From Galerina marginata (taxonomy: Eukaryota; Basidiomycota; Agaricomycetes; Agaricales; Galerinaceae): 64,000 nucleotides of DNA. Made by a program: the position numbers and the translations under genes. Numbering within the stretch: position 1 is the stretch's first letter; each line of letters begins with the position of its first letter. Below, in pieces: positions 23,775 to 34,663 of the stretch. The DNA is taken from NCBI GenBank assembly GCA_023014335.1, contig JAECYW010000012.1, positions 558,001 to 622,000 of the forward strand, given 5' to 3'. The notes beneath the pieces were generated by a model that did no database searches, had not been told where the DNA came from, and saw only the letters and a list, made by a program, of their open reading frames with translations.

Positions 23775-26010
23775 ATGTATCACCCAATTTTCTCCAGACA
23801 GGGTCTGAGGGTCAAGGCTTCCTCCGCTGTGCGTATTGATTTTTCGTTTTTGAGAGGGCGATCGCTGATCCACGTCCAACAGTACGCTCGAATCACTCTC
23901 AATCGCTTTACGACGGCTTTCTTCCTGTTCAGCTTCATCTATTGCTTTATCCAAGGCATTATCCAGTCTCTTCTCTACTCTGCCGACTTCGAATACAGTA
24001 CTCTCATTTCTGGCATCGTCTCCCAAGCAGAGATACCATTCCAGAACCTAACTTATCTCGAGGGCTCAGCTGGCAAGCTAATTCTGCGGATGTGCGATGA
24101 CATTCCTCACGGCCAAGCCGTCTATCCTTGCTTTACCATCTTCAATTCGACGGTTGATTCTCCAAAGTACAACGGGAACTCAACTCAGGTACTTAAGCGC
24201 GCCATATCCTTGACACAGTGTTGATAAATTATGTATCGCTAGATGACACCTCCTCAGTTATTACAAGGATGGGAGAACGGGTTAAACGTGACAAAGGGAT
24301 TCGACCCATTGAACACGACGGAGGTCACTAGTCTTACGCTTGGGTTGGCGGATGCAACGGAAATCAAGCTATCGAAGCAATGCACCCAGATTCTTGTCTA
24401 TCCATCACAAATGTACCCTTTCGCCTTCTTTCCTTTGGCTTTCCACTGAGACCATCCTTTCCTTCCTCTTCTAGCCTTCGAAATATGAGGAGAGAAGATA
24501 TCTCATGGATCTGCCTGCAATTTTGGCTGCTAGCAATCTCCTTCATAGCCATCCTCAACGACTCGGTCCCTCATATGTACGGCAGGTTCTATTTATTCTT
24601 TTTTACTTTATCTCATAATCTCCGCGCTAGTCTCGCGGTTCTCATGACAAGGGCGCTCTCCACGGGCTGGGCAATGTATGCCATCTGGCGTGCGCCTTTC
24701 TTCAGAGACAACTTCCAGGAACTGTTGGCTGACCCGGGAACACCGTGCTCAATCGACGTGTTCAGCGCGTTCTGGGAGAAACGCCAGGGCTTCGAGGTAA
24801 TCAAAAAAACACTCTTACGGTCGAGCATATCTGATACGGAATTAGATCGCAGACTTGATCTTGAGCACCACAGGCCTCGTCTTCTTTTCCTACCTCTCAT
24901 GGACATTATTGAAGGCATGACCCCCTTCCTCTCGATATATCTGAGCATTTCCCAACTATCAAGCATATAGATATACAATGGCCAATCCTTCAAGTGTGTC
25001 GGCGCGCCGGACCACGTCATGCGGATCCATAAAGTTCGTTCAGCCCGTCCGACATCCCTGTTCGTCGACTGACCTACTGTCCACATTATATTTAGTTCTT
25101 CATGGCAGTCCTCGCCTGTCTTCAGCTGGAGGCTTTCGTCTTGGTTACCGGGATGGGTTTGTGGACAGATGTCCTCATGAACACCGCCATCGCCAAAATA
25201 TCCGCACACACCACGATATACCAGGCTTTGTTCATCTCCACAACTATTGTGAGTGTGATGAGTCTTCACCGGTTCACCCATCATGACCTAGTGAGACTGA
25301 TGCCGTTTTCAGCTCTTGATACCGTGGATTGTCATGGTGTGTATCAAATCTCTGCCGAATGTTGATAACATCATATCCTGATCATGATTATCTTGGGGTC
25401 GAACAGGGATGGTATTCGATACGCAGGGAGATGAAGAAAATGATGGTGTTCTTCCTGGCCATCGGATTCTTCATCATTTCCGGATGGGCCATCATGTTCT
25501 ACTCGATTGTCTACCGATGGTTCGTTATCATCCATCCTGTTCGCCCTCATGACAATACTCAAATCTACATGTTTGTGGTTGTGCAGGAGCTTTATGCAGT
25601 GGCCGTTCCTCGGCTGTTTCACGGTTGCTTCATTCATTCTGCTCATCTCGAGCATGACGCTAGGAGTCGTGTGTCGGGTGAACTTTGGAAAGGGTCTGGC
25701 CCAATATCGTAACTATCTTTTATCACTCAACTCTCAATCGTGATGTGTCTGAAACCAATCCCTTCCAGTGCACGCAGAATCAACACTAGCATCCCTCAAC
25801 TTCTCTCCAGACGCCTTCGCACACAAGACGAACAGCATGCGGATGTCCAAGGATTCCAAGGGTGATACCGGTGATTACCTCGGTGGAACCATGTACTTTG
25901 TCCAAACGCTGCCAAAAGCCGCCGACACCACCCCGTCAAAGCTGGAAAGCGAGGGCGTCCCCCGCCTGTATTCACCGCAGGAGGAGCGATCTTTCTTCAA
26001 TGACTTCTAG
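23775..26010 (+). CDS. Multi-pass membrane protein, convergent paralogue A
   Basis: Unrecognised integral membrane protein. It starts at 23775 with an 18-residue first exon (MYHPIFSRQGLRVKASSA, to 23828), then exon 2 at 23883-24188 begins YARITLNRFTTAFFLFSF with the first membrane span. A probable luminal or extracellular loop follows with several N-glycosylation sequons (NLT, NST, NVT, NTT). Further hydrophobic spans include ISWICLQFWLLAISFIAIL, AVLACLQLEAFVLVTGMGL, FLAIGFFIISGWAIMFYSIV and the final FLGCFTVASFILLISSMTLG, followed by CRVNFGKGLAQYR. I estimate six or seven spans. The C-terminal tail is polar and ends at TAG 26010. Introns are frequent. It pairs tail-to-tail with a clear paralogue at 26297-28754, sharing the intron before Y(A/S)R(I/V)TL. 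No catalytic motif is visible. Confidence 0.72.
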
Positions 26011-26296
26011 ATTTTTCGTGTTACTATAAAACTTCGACGACGGACTGACGTTGACGTAGCTGTCGTGTCTGTACCATATGTATGTATCTTGCTAGAAACA
26101 ACTTTCAAGACTGCATCGGTATCTGTACCGCTGCGGCTGAAATGTAATAAAACCCTTATACCCCACTGGCACGCCGAGCGGGATGAACAGGGGTGCATAC
26201 AACAGAACGTGAAAGCAAGCTATATCGTCATAACAATTCGAATTTACATACAATCAATGTATTTTGTCCATGGGCCCCACCAAGCAGAACGATAAA

Positions 26297-28754
26297 TCAA
26301 AATGGTGACGGAGCCCTCTTGCCATTGCTTCCGTCCCTACCTGTCCGAGGGTTTGCTGGCAAACCTCGACCAAACGTCGGGGAGGACGTCGTGCGTGCGG
26401 GTGGACTCGAGAGCACCATCCTCGAACCACCGGAGGCGGAATTTGGGGAAGGACGCGACTCGCGCTCGACTATGAATTCCTTTTCGTAGTACATCGATCC
26501 CCGCATATTTGAAGAATAGATCGGCGTCTTCACGGGAGGGGATGACGGGGACTTGACCGCGGATCTGGACCGTCTCGGAGGCGGGCCGAGCTCCGAAATG
26601 AGCGGCGGCGACGAGGAGAACTGGAGTGGGACTCCGTTGGATTCGTAGTAGATCGACGACCCTCGGTGAGTTTGCTTCTTTTGTGCAAGGCTGGGCAGCT
26701 GAAGTTTGATCGGCGCGGCTGATACCTTGGTCGGAGAGGCCTTCAAATCTTGGAAGCTTACTTTTTCGGCGTCGCTGTCGTAGCCTTTCGAGAATGAAAC
26801 GGGTGTAAAGTCAAGGCCTTCCAAGGCCTCGGTGACTTGGACTGCAGCGGAGACGGTCAAGTTGAGGTAAACTGGATATTAAGGTTGCTCACGGTAATGT
26901 GCAAGGCCCTTCCCGAAATTGAGCCGGCATAGCACACCAAGGACGCTCGTGGCAACGCTGAGAATGTACGCAGTTACAGTGATAGTGGCAAAAAATGGCC
27001 AATTCAGGAAAATGAATCGATAAACTGGACGATCCTTTCGTTGAGACGACTCGTGGCATATATGGAGAGAACTCACGCGGGCTGGAGAACATCAATGTTG
27101 AGATGACCAGAAGGAAGGCCGAAAGGCCACAGAAGATTGCAAATGCACGCTTGCACTCCCTGCGAACACAGACCCAGCCCTGTTGGAATGCCATCTCAGT
27201 TCGTCATCCGAAGAAGAAGTGAGTAGACATACGAGGTAGAGCCAGGGTAATTGGAACTGGAGGTCGATTGGACATCAAGAAAGAAAAAGAAGAAACCAGA
27301 TGGGCTTACCACCAAGACAACAATAAAAGCGGTTAGATAGAAGGCCCAATGCCTCGCCATTTTCTTCATTGCACCGTGGCAGATTTTATCGATCCACATA
27401 ACCGTCGACGCAAGAGAAAAGAAACCGCTCAATTGCAAACAAACTGAGAAGAGTAAGACTATCTAAATAGAAAAAGAGGTTCGTTAGCAAATAGATGTCT
27501 GAGGAATGGAAAGAAAAAGTAAGGTGCCTTGTAAATTCTATGTATAGCCGGAGAAGCGCCGACCCTGCTGAAGGACTCGTTGGCGTATACCTAGGACGTG
27601 AATTACAATTGAAGTCGTGATGTACCAGAAAAGACAGCAGAGCTCACTCTGTATAATTTCGCTGAAAGATAACTGAAAGCTACTAGAGTTAGAAAGTTAA
27701 TCACGAGGATCGGGATCTTGAATTCGGTAAATAACAGAGGAAACGTCGACAAGTCTGCAAAACTCACCGAGTGTTGTATCCTAAGATCCCACCACGATCC
27801 CATCACATCAACGCCTCCGCAGGCTAGAGGAACAATCTTGTCGCGATAGAGATGCATTTTCAAATGTGTCTTCAACAAGCGGGTCCCAGCCCACACAGTA
27901 CCAAGTGCATGCCCAAAGAAGGCTGCTCCCAGATGTGGAATCGATTCATTCAAGATCTTGAAAGGATGTCAGTTTCAAGTCAGTGGACCGAGTCTGGTGA
28001 AGCCCTACGGCAACGAAGGCAAGGCTAAAGAGCCAAATTTGAAAGAGGAGGGTTACGATGTCTTCACGTTCGCCATCTTGGATTCTGCATAATGATAAAA
28101 TAAAAATCTGGGATTCCCTGACCTCCAGTGGACTCACATTTCCGCCATCCACGCTAAGGCGAGAACGCAGTTATCGCCCAACCTAGAGGAAAACTCGTTG
28201 GATGGCTTGGAAATATTGACATTCCCAGTGTCAACAGAGTCGTCACCAACTGCTGAATCTTCCTCGAATTCATCGTCCTCCCCATGTCGAATCCACTAAA
28301 TTCCAAAGGTCATCAGATGTTCTGAAGTAGGACACTTTTGAAGGCACACCATCAGAGGAGTAGATACAGCCCGTGAGGTCAAGTTGCTAGCGAAGTCCAC
28401 TATTGTCGTACAAACTGTTCCAGGTTGGTTCGGAATGCTGGTACACACTTGTAGTTTCGACCGATCTAAAATGGTCACTGTGTTCATCGAAACACTCTTC
28501 ACCATTGGTGAGAGCAGTGCATTAGCAGCTGAATTGTCCGCGAAGTTAACTGCCTGCAGGGCAGTCAGAATGACGCATGCGATGATGGCGAAAAAGAAAT
28601 AAAGGGTGGTAAACCGCGTCAGAGTAACTCTGCTGTACTGCGGAAAGAGTAAGTCTCCATAATGAAATGCCATAATGATGATACTTACCAAAAGTTTAAC
28701 CCTGGCGAAAGAGAGCGTGCGCTTTACCATCCGTCGTGCTGTTTGTCCCAACAT
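26297..28754 (-). CDS. Multi-pass membrane protein, convergent paralogue B
   Basis: Paralogue of the gene at 23775. It starts at 28754 (MLGQTARRMVKRTLSFARV), and after an intron at the same place continues YSRVTLTRFTTLYFFFAII as first span, then a loop with an NLT sequon. Later spans include LFSLAFVAVGLHQ, SIPHLGAAFFGHALGTVWAG, IPILVINFLTLVAFSYLSA, FCGLSAFLLVISTLMF and FFATITVTAYILSVATSVLG, leading to LCRLNFGKGLAHYREQP. The cytosolic-looking tail is longer than in paralogue A (about 185 residues), rich in Ser/Pro/Arg, with two similar pieces, GSSIYYESNGVP and GSMYYEKEFIVE. It ends at 26297. Function unknown; about seven spans are estimated. Confidence 0.72.
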
Positions 28755-29844
28755 TTCCCGGTAATTCGATGACAGTGGGCCCGCCTTGGACTTTGAAAGA
28801 ATGTGAAGTGCTCAGAGGGTACTTTGCATGCCCTCGAACGAAAGAAAATGAACGAATGGACGAAGAGGACCGGCCACAAGAGGGGAAAAAGAGAAAGCCA
28901 AGCAAGGTGGGTGGACAAGACTAAGGAAGGATCAAAGGGAAGAAAGCGTCGGCCACTTTGAAGGGCTAGAATGGAGAGGGAAATTGCATGCGCACATGAT
29001 CACGTTGCCGTAGTATGTTGGGGTAGCCAGGAGCACATGGAGGACTGGTAGCGGTGGGCATGCCGATCGAGGTCATCACAAGAGGAATACTATTTTATAA
29101 GAGATAGATTCAAAACCCTGCCAACGAAATCGCCCAGCCTTCCATGAAGAACAACCAGGGCAGGGCGGAAAAGAGCAAGAAAAAGGGACCTGAGAACGGG
29201 ATATATAGTAAGCTTAAGAAACAAACATGACTCCGTTATTCAGAGAGGGAATATTTGGTCATAAACGACATTCATAATACATACCTCTACAACCTGCGAT
29301 TCATCGCACTGAATAATATTTTGAGCTGGGGCTTACGCGCTTGGCGGAGACGAGATGCTAGGATGTTTGATGACAACTTTACACGCCATCATCCACGTGA
29401 GCAGGTCTATAAATAGCCTATTTTAGAAGCCGAATTGGGTGCAGAAAACACTACTTAGAGTAAGTATCGAACACTCACTAGTCGCTAGTGAAATCACAAA
29501 TTTTGCGGAATGTACCTTAGATTACTGTGAGTGCCAGTTCACCGATGGAGGCCCTTCCCCAGCCTCAGGCTTGGCACGATAACCACAAACCATAACGAGG
29601 AGACAAGAGTGAAAATTTGAACATGACTGCATGACACCTAAAGCTTAAAGCGCCTAGTCAAAGACTCGGAAAGCAGAAATAAAGCAGACCGCATCTTTTT
29701 CGCATCAATAATAATTGTTTGCGTAAGGAGTAGAAGTACCATGCTCTATGTTGCTTGTCATTGCTGGTCTTCGATTTTTCCAAATCTCCAAATAAGCGCC
29801 GTCCATCACTACAAACAATGCGAATGAATAAATAAAAATGGCAT
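28755..29844. other. Intergenic, no gene seen
   Basis: About 1.1 kb between the membrane-protein start and the stop of the first amine oxidase. It holds the membrane-protein promoter. The minus-strand frames at 28696-28918 lie upstream of the chosen start and look like non-coding sequence. Nothing else is supported. Confidence 0.5.
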
Positions 29845-31796
29845 TCAATTATTCTCATAAGGCCGAGAATTTGTGATCTGAGCAAAATGCTCAAGATCGG
29901 CACAAGAGCTCCCTTTGATACAATTTACAACCGTCGTCGCAATATCAAGGCCTTCAAAGTAAGCGCCGTGCAAGAAACCTTTCAACAGAAAATGAGTATT
30001 TGAATACTCTTTTTTAGTACCGGGAGAATAGCCTACCGAAGTATTTTCTGCTCGTGGCTTCTCCAGCAAAGAAAAGCCTACCAACGTTGGCCCTCAAATT
30101 ATCCAAATGTTGGCTGGCGAATGATGGTGGCCAGTTCGAGTACGATCCCCGGAAGAGTGGGTTGCTGTGCCATCGCGGAAAGAAGAAGTCGAGAGGTTCT
30201 GGAACTGTGACGTTGGGAAACATAGACCGAACAACGCCCATCACCTCGTCCTTCACTTGGCTATCTGGAAGCGCCTCGATCCTCACAGAATAATCGCCCT
30301 TCTCGATTTGTCAACCTCGTTCATCATAAGGTTATAACGTAGGTTGACTAACCGTCACTGTTACGAAGATAATACCTGATCCAGGCAGGAAGTTAGCATG
30401 ATCTAGGCTTTGCCAGACAGGATATCTTCCTCTCTCGGAGTCGGCATACACAGCCATCTGGAGAGAACGTTGGCATTCGAATTATGGTGTCATTCTCTGT
30501 GTGTAAACCCATACCTCCGTGTCAAACCAGAACTTCTTCGGGAATTGCAGGAATATCTTTGTATAGGTCGCCATTACCATACTCTGGATAGCTTCCTGCT
30601 TAAAGTCTAATTGGAAACGATCGAAATCGCAATTCTGAATTTTTTTTGGAAGACATACCGGGAAGAGCTGGCTTAAATTGCACATCGTCATTTTGTAGAA
30701 CTCCCAGACTAAACGTGCACACGGCATAGTCTCCAGTGAGGGTATCGCCGTTCTTGAGGGTTACAGAAACGCCGGTTTTCGAGTAAGATATCGACTTCAC
30801 TGTTGAATTGAACAGTGTCTGTCCGGATTTCAGGAACTCATTCGCTTCAAGTTGAATTAAAGCCTTGAATCCCCTTTGATCAATCGACATTTGGTTGTCA
30901 TCTGAGAATCCTCCTTGATCGGTGTCGTATGTAAAATTATTCCCCTAATATTCGTCATCACTGAGTCTCAACCATTCCGTAAGATAATAAAAAGGTCCTT
31001 CACCCATGACGAGGCAATCGCTGAAGACTGCTCCGGAGTTTGAGCATACTCCCAGTCAAACTAAAAAACGAGTTGAAATATTTTTAGATGTTCTGGACCA
31101 GTAACGAACCTACCTGGTAATATTCGCATGCACGAGCAGCTGCATCTCGCGGTTTTGCTTGGATGAGCGAGTAACCCGTACGTCCAGAAACATCGACGAG
31201 GCTTCCGTCTACGCGGGATCCTAGAATTTATGACTATTTTAGCGACATATCAAAGGAGTGAATGAGTAACAAGGTCACCAGCCAATGCCGTGAGGGTTGC
31301 AAAGTCGTCTCCGGACTGGTCAAAAACATCAAGGAAGTCAACATGGCCAGAAGCGTCGTATGTGGCTGTCCGTATCCAAGTTTAGAATCGCGATGAAAAT
31401 GTATAAAAAGATTGGCAACTCGCAGACACTTCCGAACCAGTCGTTGAACTGCGTCTTGAGCTTGTGCTTCTGGGCCAGAACAAACATCGGGTTGGCAGGT
31501 CCGTTTCCCGTTTGAGTGCCTTGAATCCAATTAGGACCTTGTTCGATGACCTTGTTCGCGAATGTGGCCGTTTGCATACGACCTCCCAGCTCATTGCGTG
31601 CTTCGACGATAACAAAGTCGTCAATCCCGCTCTCGTGAAGGGTTCGCGCAGCTATCACGCCAGCGACACCACCTCCCAGGATGAGCACTTTATGGTGTTT
31701 GGTCGGCGGTGCAGAGCTGTCAATTTGGGTCGCGCTGGTGAGCCTCCCAGCTAAGGCGAGGAGGACGAGGCATGAAAAAAGCGGCAGCAACCCCAT
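29845..31796 (-). CDS. Secreted flavin amine oxidase (polyamine oxidase-like), copy 1
   Basis: FAD-dependent amine oxidase, most like polyamine oxidases, which would oxidise polyamines with release of hydrogen peroxide and aldehyde. The start at 31796 gives a signal peptide (MGLLPLFSCLVLLALAG). The dinucleotide-binding fold follows: KVLILGGGVAGVIAART, VIVEARNELGGRM, then GPNWIQG. Downstream are NQMSIDQRGF, GVSVTLKNGDTLTGDYAVC, FSLGVLQ, FPKKFWFDTEV, the region FFPRWHSNPLFRGSYSNWPP and the C-terminal FAD-contact motif FFAGEATSRKYFG. It ends near FAQITNSRPYENN at 29845. About a dozen introns break the gene. Its neighbour at 32412-34372 is a close tandem paralogue in the same orientation. Substrate not determinable from sequence. 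Confidence 0.86.
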
Positions 31797-32411
31797 AGTA
31801 CGAAGGAAAAGGGTACTAAATCACTCCAGCCGTTGGAGGAGCTCCTTTCTCATGGGGCCGAGTAGTGGTATCGCCAATGACCCACCGTGGCATGGAGCAC
31901 CATAAAAATAACTAGCTATCATATGAGTACACGCGAACGACGTTAGACATGGGAGAGTGTGGTCAGCGTTTGAAGAGAAACGAAGCACCTTAGTACCAAG
32001 GCAGAAGACAGTAAGGGCTATGATATAAAAATACCGTGCAGTACATACCCGTACGTATATCGTGATCCGTAGGGCACATCACATATATCGCTGTCTGGCT
32101 AGGAGAGACTAACCCGTACGTACTATCAGTAACGCGTAACGCGTCATGCGACCTGAACGGAACGAAATTTTACTGTGCAAGGTTGCCATAGGTTGGTTGT
32201 AGGTTGGTGGTGGTAAAATATTTGGTCAGTATTCCTTCCTGCAGGAAGCCAGTGACGTACATAAGTAACACCTCGCTCACGCTCTTGCCGTTTCTAAAAA
32301 CTTTACATTATGAAGCTGGTAAGGACATCTGCCAACAAAAAAAGATGACGCAATAAGAAACGGAGCAGAGGCTAGCCTACAAGTACATGATCTCGAGATG
32401 TAGGTATGCAA
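31797..32411. promoter_or_regulatory. Upstream region of amine oxidase copy 1
   Basis: Spacer between the two tandem amine oxidases; it should contain the promoter of copy 1. A tandem pair of ACGCGT boxes lies at 32132-32144. No open frame of note. Confidence 0.45.
32132..32144. promoter_or_regulatory. Two adjacent ACGCGT boxes
   Basis: ACGCGT occurs at 32132-32137 and 32139-32144, about 340 bp upstream of the amine oxidase start. In yeasts ACGCGT is the MluI cell-cycle box bound by MBF. Whether it acts here is unknown. Confidence 0.3.
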
Positions 32412-34372
32412 TTAATTATTCTCGTAGGGTAGAGAGTTTGTGATCTGAGCAAAGCGTTCCAGGTCTGCGCAAGGTCCTCCTTGTATGCAATCCGCGATGG
32501 TGGTTCCGGCGTCGATACCTTCGAAGTAAGCGCCATGTAAATACCCTGAAAAAAAACCACTCACGATTAGCGCCAATCGTTCCATAATTGCATCGACATA
32601 CCAAAATATTTTCTACTGGTCGCCTCCCCTGCAAAAAATAGCCTATCAACATTAGCTCTCAGGTTGTCGAAATGCTGGCTGGCGAAAGATGGTGGCCAAT
32701 TCGAGTATGACCCCCGAAACAGAGGGTTCGAGTGCCAATGTGGAAAAAAGAATTCAAGAGGTTCGGGAATAGTGACTTTGGGAAACATGGATCGGACGAC
32801 CCCCATTACTTCTTGTTTCACTTGGCCATCTGGAAGACCCTCGATCCTAACAGCGAAATCTCCCTTCCCAATGAGTCAGTTAACGGTCATAATTTCGCAA
32901 GCGGGATGCTATATACCGTCACTGTTACGAAGACAATTCCTGAACCAGGGAAAAAATTCGGATGGTCCAAGCTTTGCCAAACAGGATACCTTCCCCTCTC
33001 GGAGTCGGCGTAAATTGCCATCTAGCAGGCAAACTCGGTTAGGAACCGAGAGATCTTTGAGCTGCGATGATCGAACCTCTGTATCAAACCAAAACTTCTT
33101 TGGGAATCTTAAGAAGATTTTGGTATAGGTAGCCATGACCATCGTATAGATACCCTCTTGCTTAAAATCTAGCGTCACGAATCAGCATTCCCTCGTAGGG
33201 TACCGGTTCGAATTGCCAAATTTACCAGGCAGAGGAGGGCTAAATGTAACATCATCATGCTGAAGAACACCCAAACTGAACGTGCATAGAGCATAATCCC
33301 CTGTGAGGGTCTCGCCATTGGTCAAGGTTACACTGACACCAGTTTTGTGATATGATATTGTTTTCACTGTCGAATTGAGCTTTTGTTGCTGGGGTTTAAG
33401 AAACCCTTTGGCTTCAAGTTGGATGATGGTCTTGAACCCTCTTTGATCAATCGACATTTGGTTGTCGTCCGAGAACCCTCCTTGATCGGCATTGTAGGTG
33501 AAGTTGTTTCCCTAATGTTTCCATTGTTATGAACTGCATTCCGGGAGACGCTTTAAAGATGCTTTACCCAAGACGAGGCGATAACTGAAGACTGCTCCGG
33601 AGTTTGAGCGTATTCCCAATCAAACTAATAATAATGGTTTAGGTTTGTCAGACGTCCTTAGAAGGTATACACACCTGGAAGTACTCAGCCGCACGAGCAT
33701 GAGGATCTCGCGATTTCGCTTCAATGAGGGAATAACCAGTGCGTGCAGAGACGTCGACAAGGCTCTCATCTACACGAAATCCTGTGAATGCCGTCCATCG
33801 AAGTTCAGTTCATAGCACACCGAAGAAGAAACAAAGGTCCGAACCAGCTAAAGCCGTTAGGCGCTCATAGTCGTCTCCAGACTTGTCCAGAATATCAAGG
33901 AAATCCACAGGGCCAGAAGAATCGAAGGTCGCTAAAATATATGGTAAGATGAGACTGAAAGGAAAGCTTTTACAAGTCACTCACAGATGCTGCCGAACCA
34001 GTCGTTAAACTGCGTCTTGAGCTTGTATTTCTTCGCCAAAGCATAAATCGGATTTTCAGGACCATTTTCCGCCTGTATACCTTGAATCCAATTGGCGCCT
34101 TGTTCGATGGTCTTGTTGGCAAACCTAACCGATTGCATTCTCCCTCCTAGCTCGTTGCGTGCTTCGACGATGACGAAGTCGTTGATCCCGCGTTCATGGA
34201 GGGTTCGGGCAGCTATCACACCGGCGACGCCTCCACCTAAGATGAGGACTTTGTGGTGCTTCGTGGACGACGGAACAGCGTTCTCAGGGACCGCAGTTGA
34301 TGCTAAGCTCGCGCCAACTAACGCAAGGAGGAAACATGAAAGAAAAGGCAGCAGAATCATACTTGCAGTCAT
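32412..34372 (-). CDS. Secreted flavin amine oxidase (polyamine oxidase-like), copy 2
   Basis: Tandem paralogue of the gene at 29845. The start at 34372 gives MTASMILLPFLSCFLLALVG, a signal peptide, then the FAD fold KVLILGGGVAGVIAART, VIVEARNELGGRM and GANWIQG. The frames continue with NQMSIDQRGF, GVSVTLTNGETLTGDYALC, FSLGVLQHDD, FPKKFWFDTEV, FFPHWHSNPLFRGSYSNWPP and FFAGEATSRKYFG. The C terminus is FAQITNSLPYENN, with TAA at 32412. Exon order and intron sites mirror copy 1. Divergence is concentrated in the signal peptide and in introns, fitting an old tandem duplication with both copies kept open. Confidence 0.86.
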
Positions 34373-34663
34373 GGAGGTGATATCGAAAAATCAAGCGATG
34401 AACACAAGGTGCAAGGATGCGATCGTATTTATATATGGTGTATTCCTCCGCATGACCTCGAGAACGGATGAGAAACGTGGAGATGAAAGGTTATGATGCG
34501 ATTTAGACGCGAGTAAGCCTCAGATGACAAGAGAAGAAATATAAGAGTAATTGCACTCAGGGGCTATGTTGCATAAACGGCAATGGCCAATTTCGAGACT
34601 GTGGATTGGCTTCTAATCAACGTACTCGGTCACTCGAAGGTCCTAGGTAGGACATCCGAGGCT

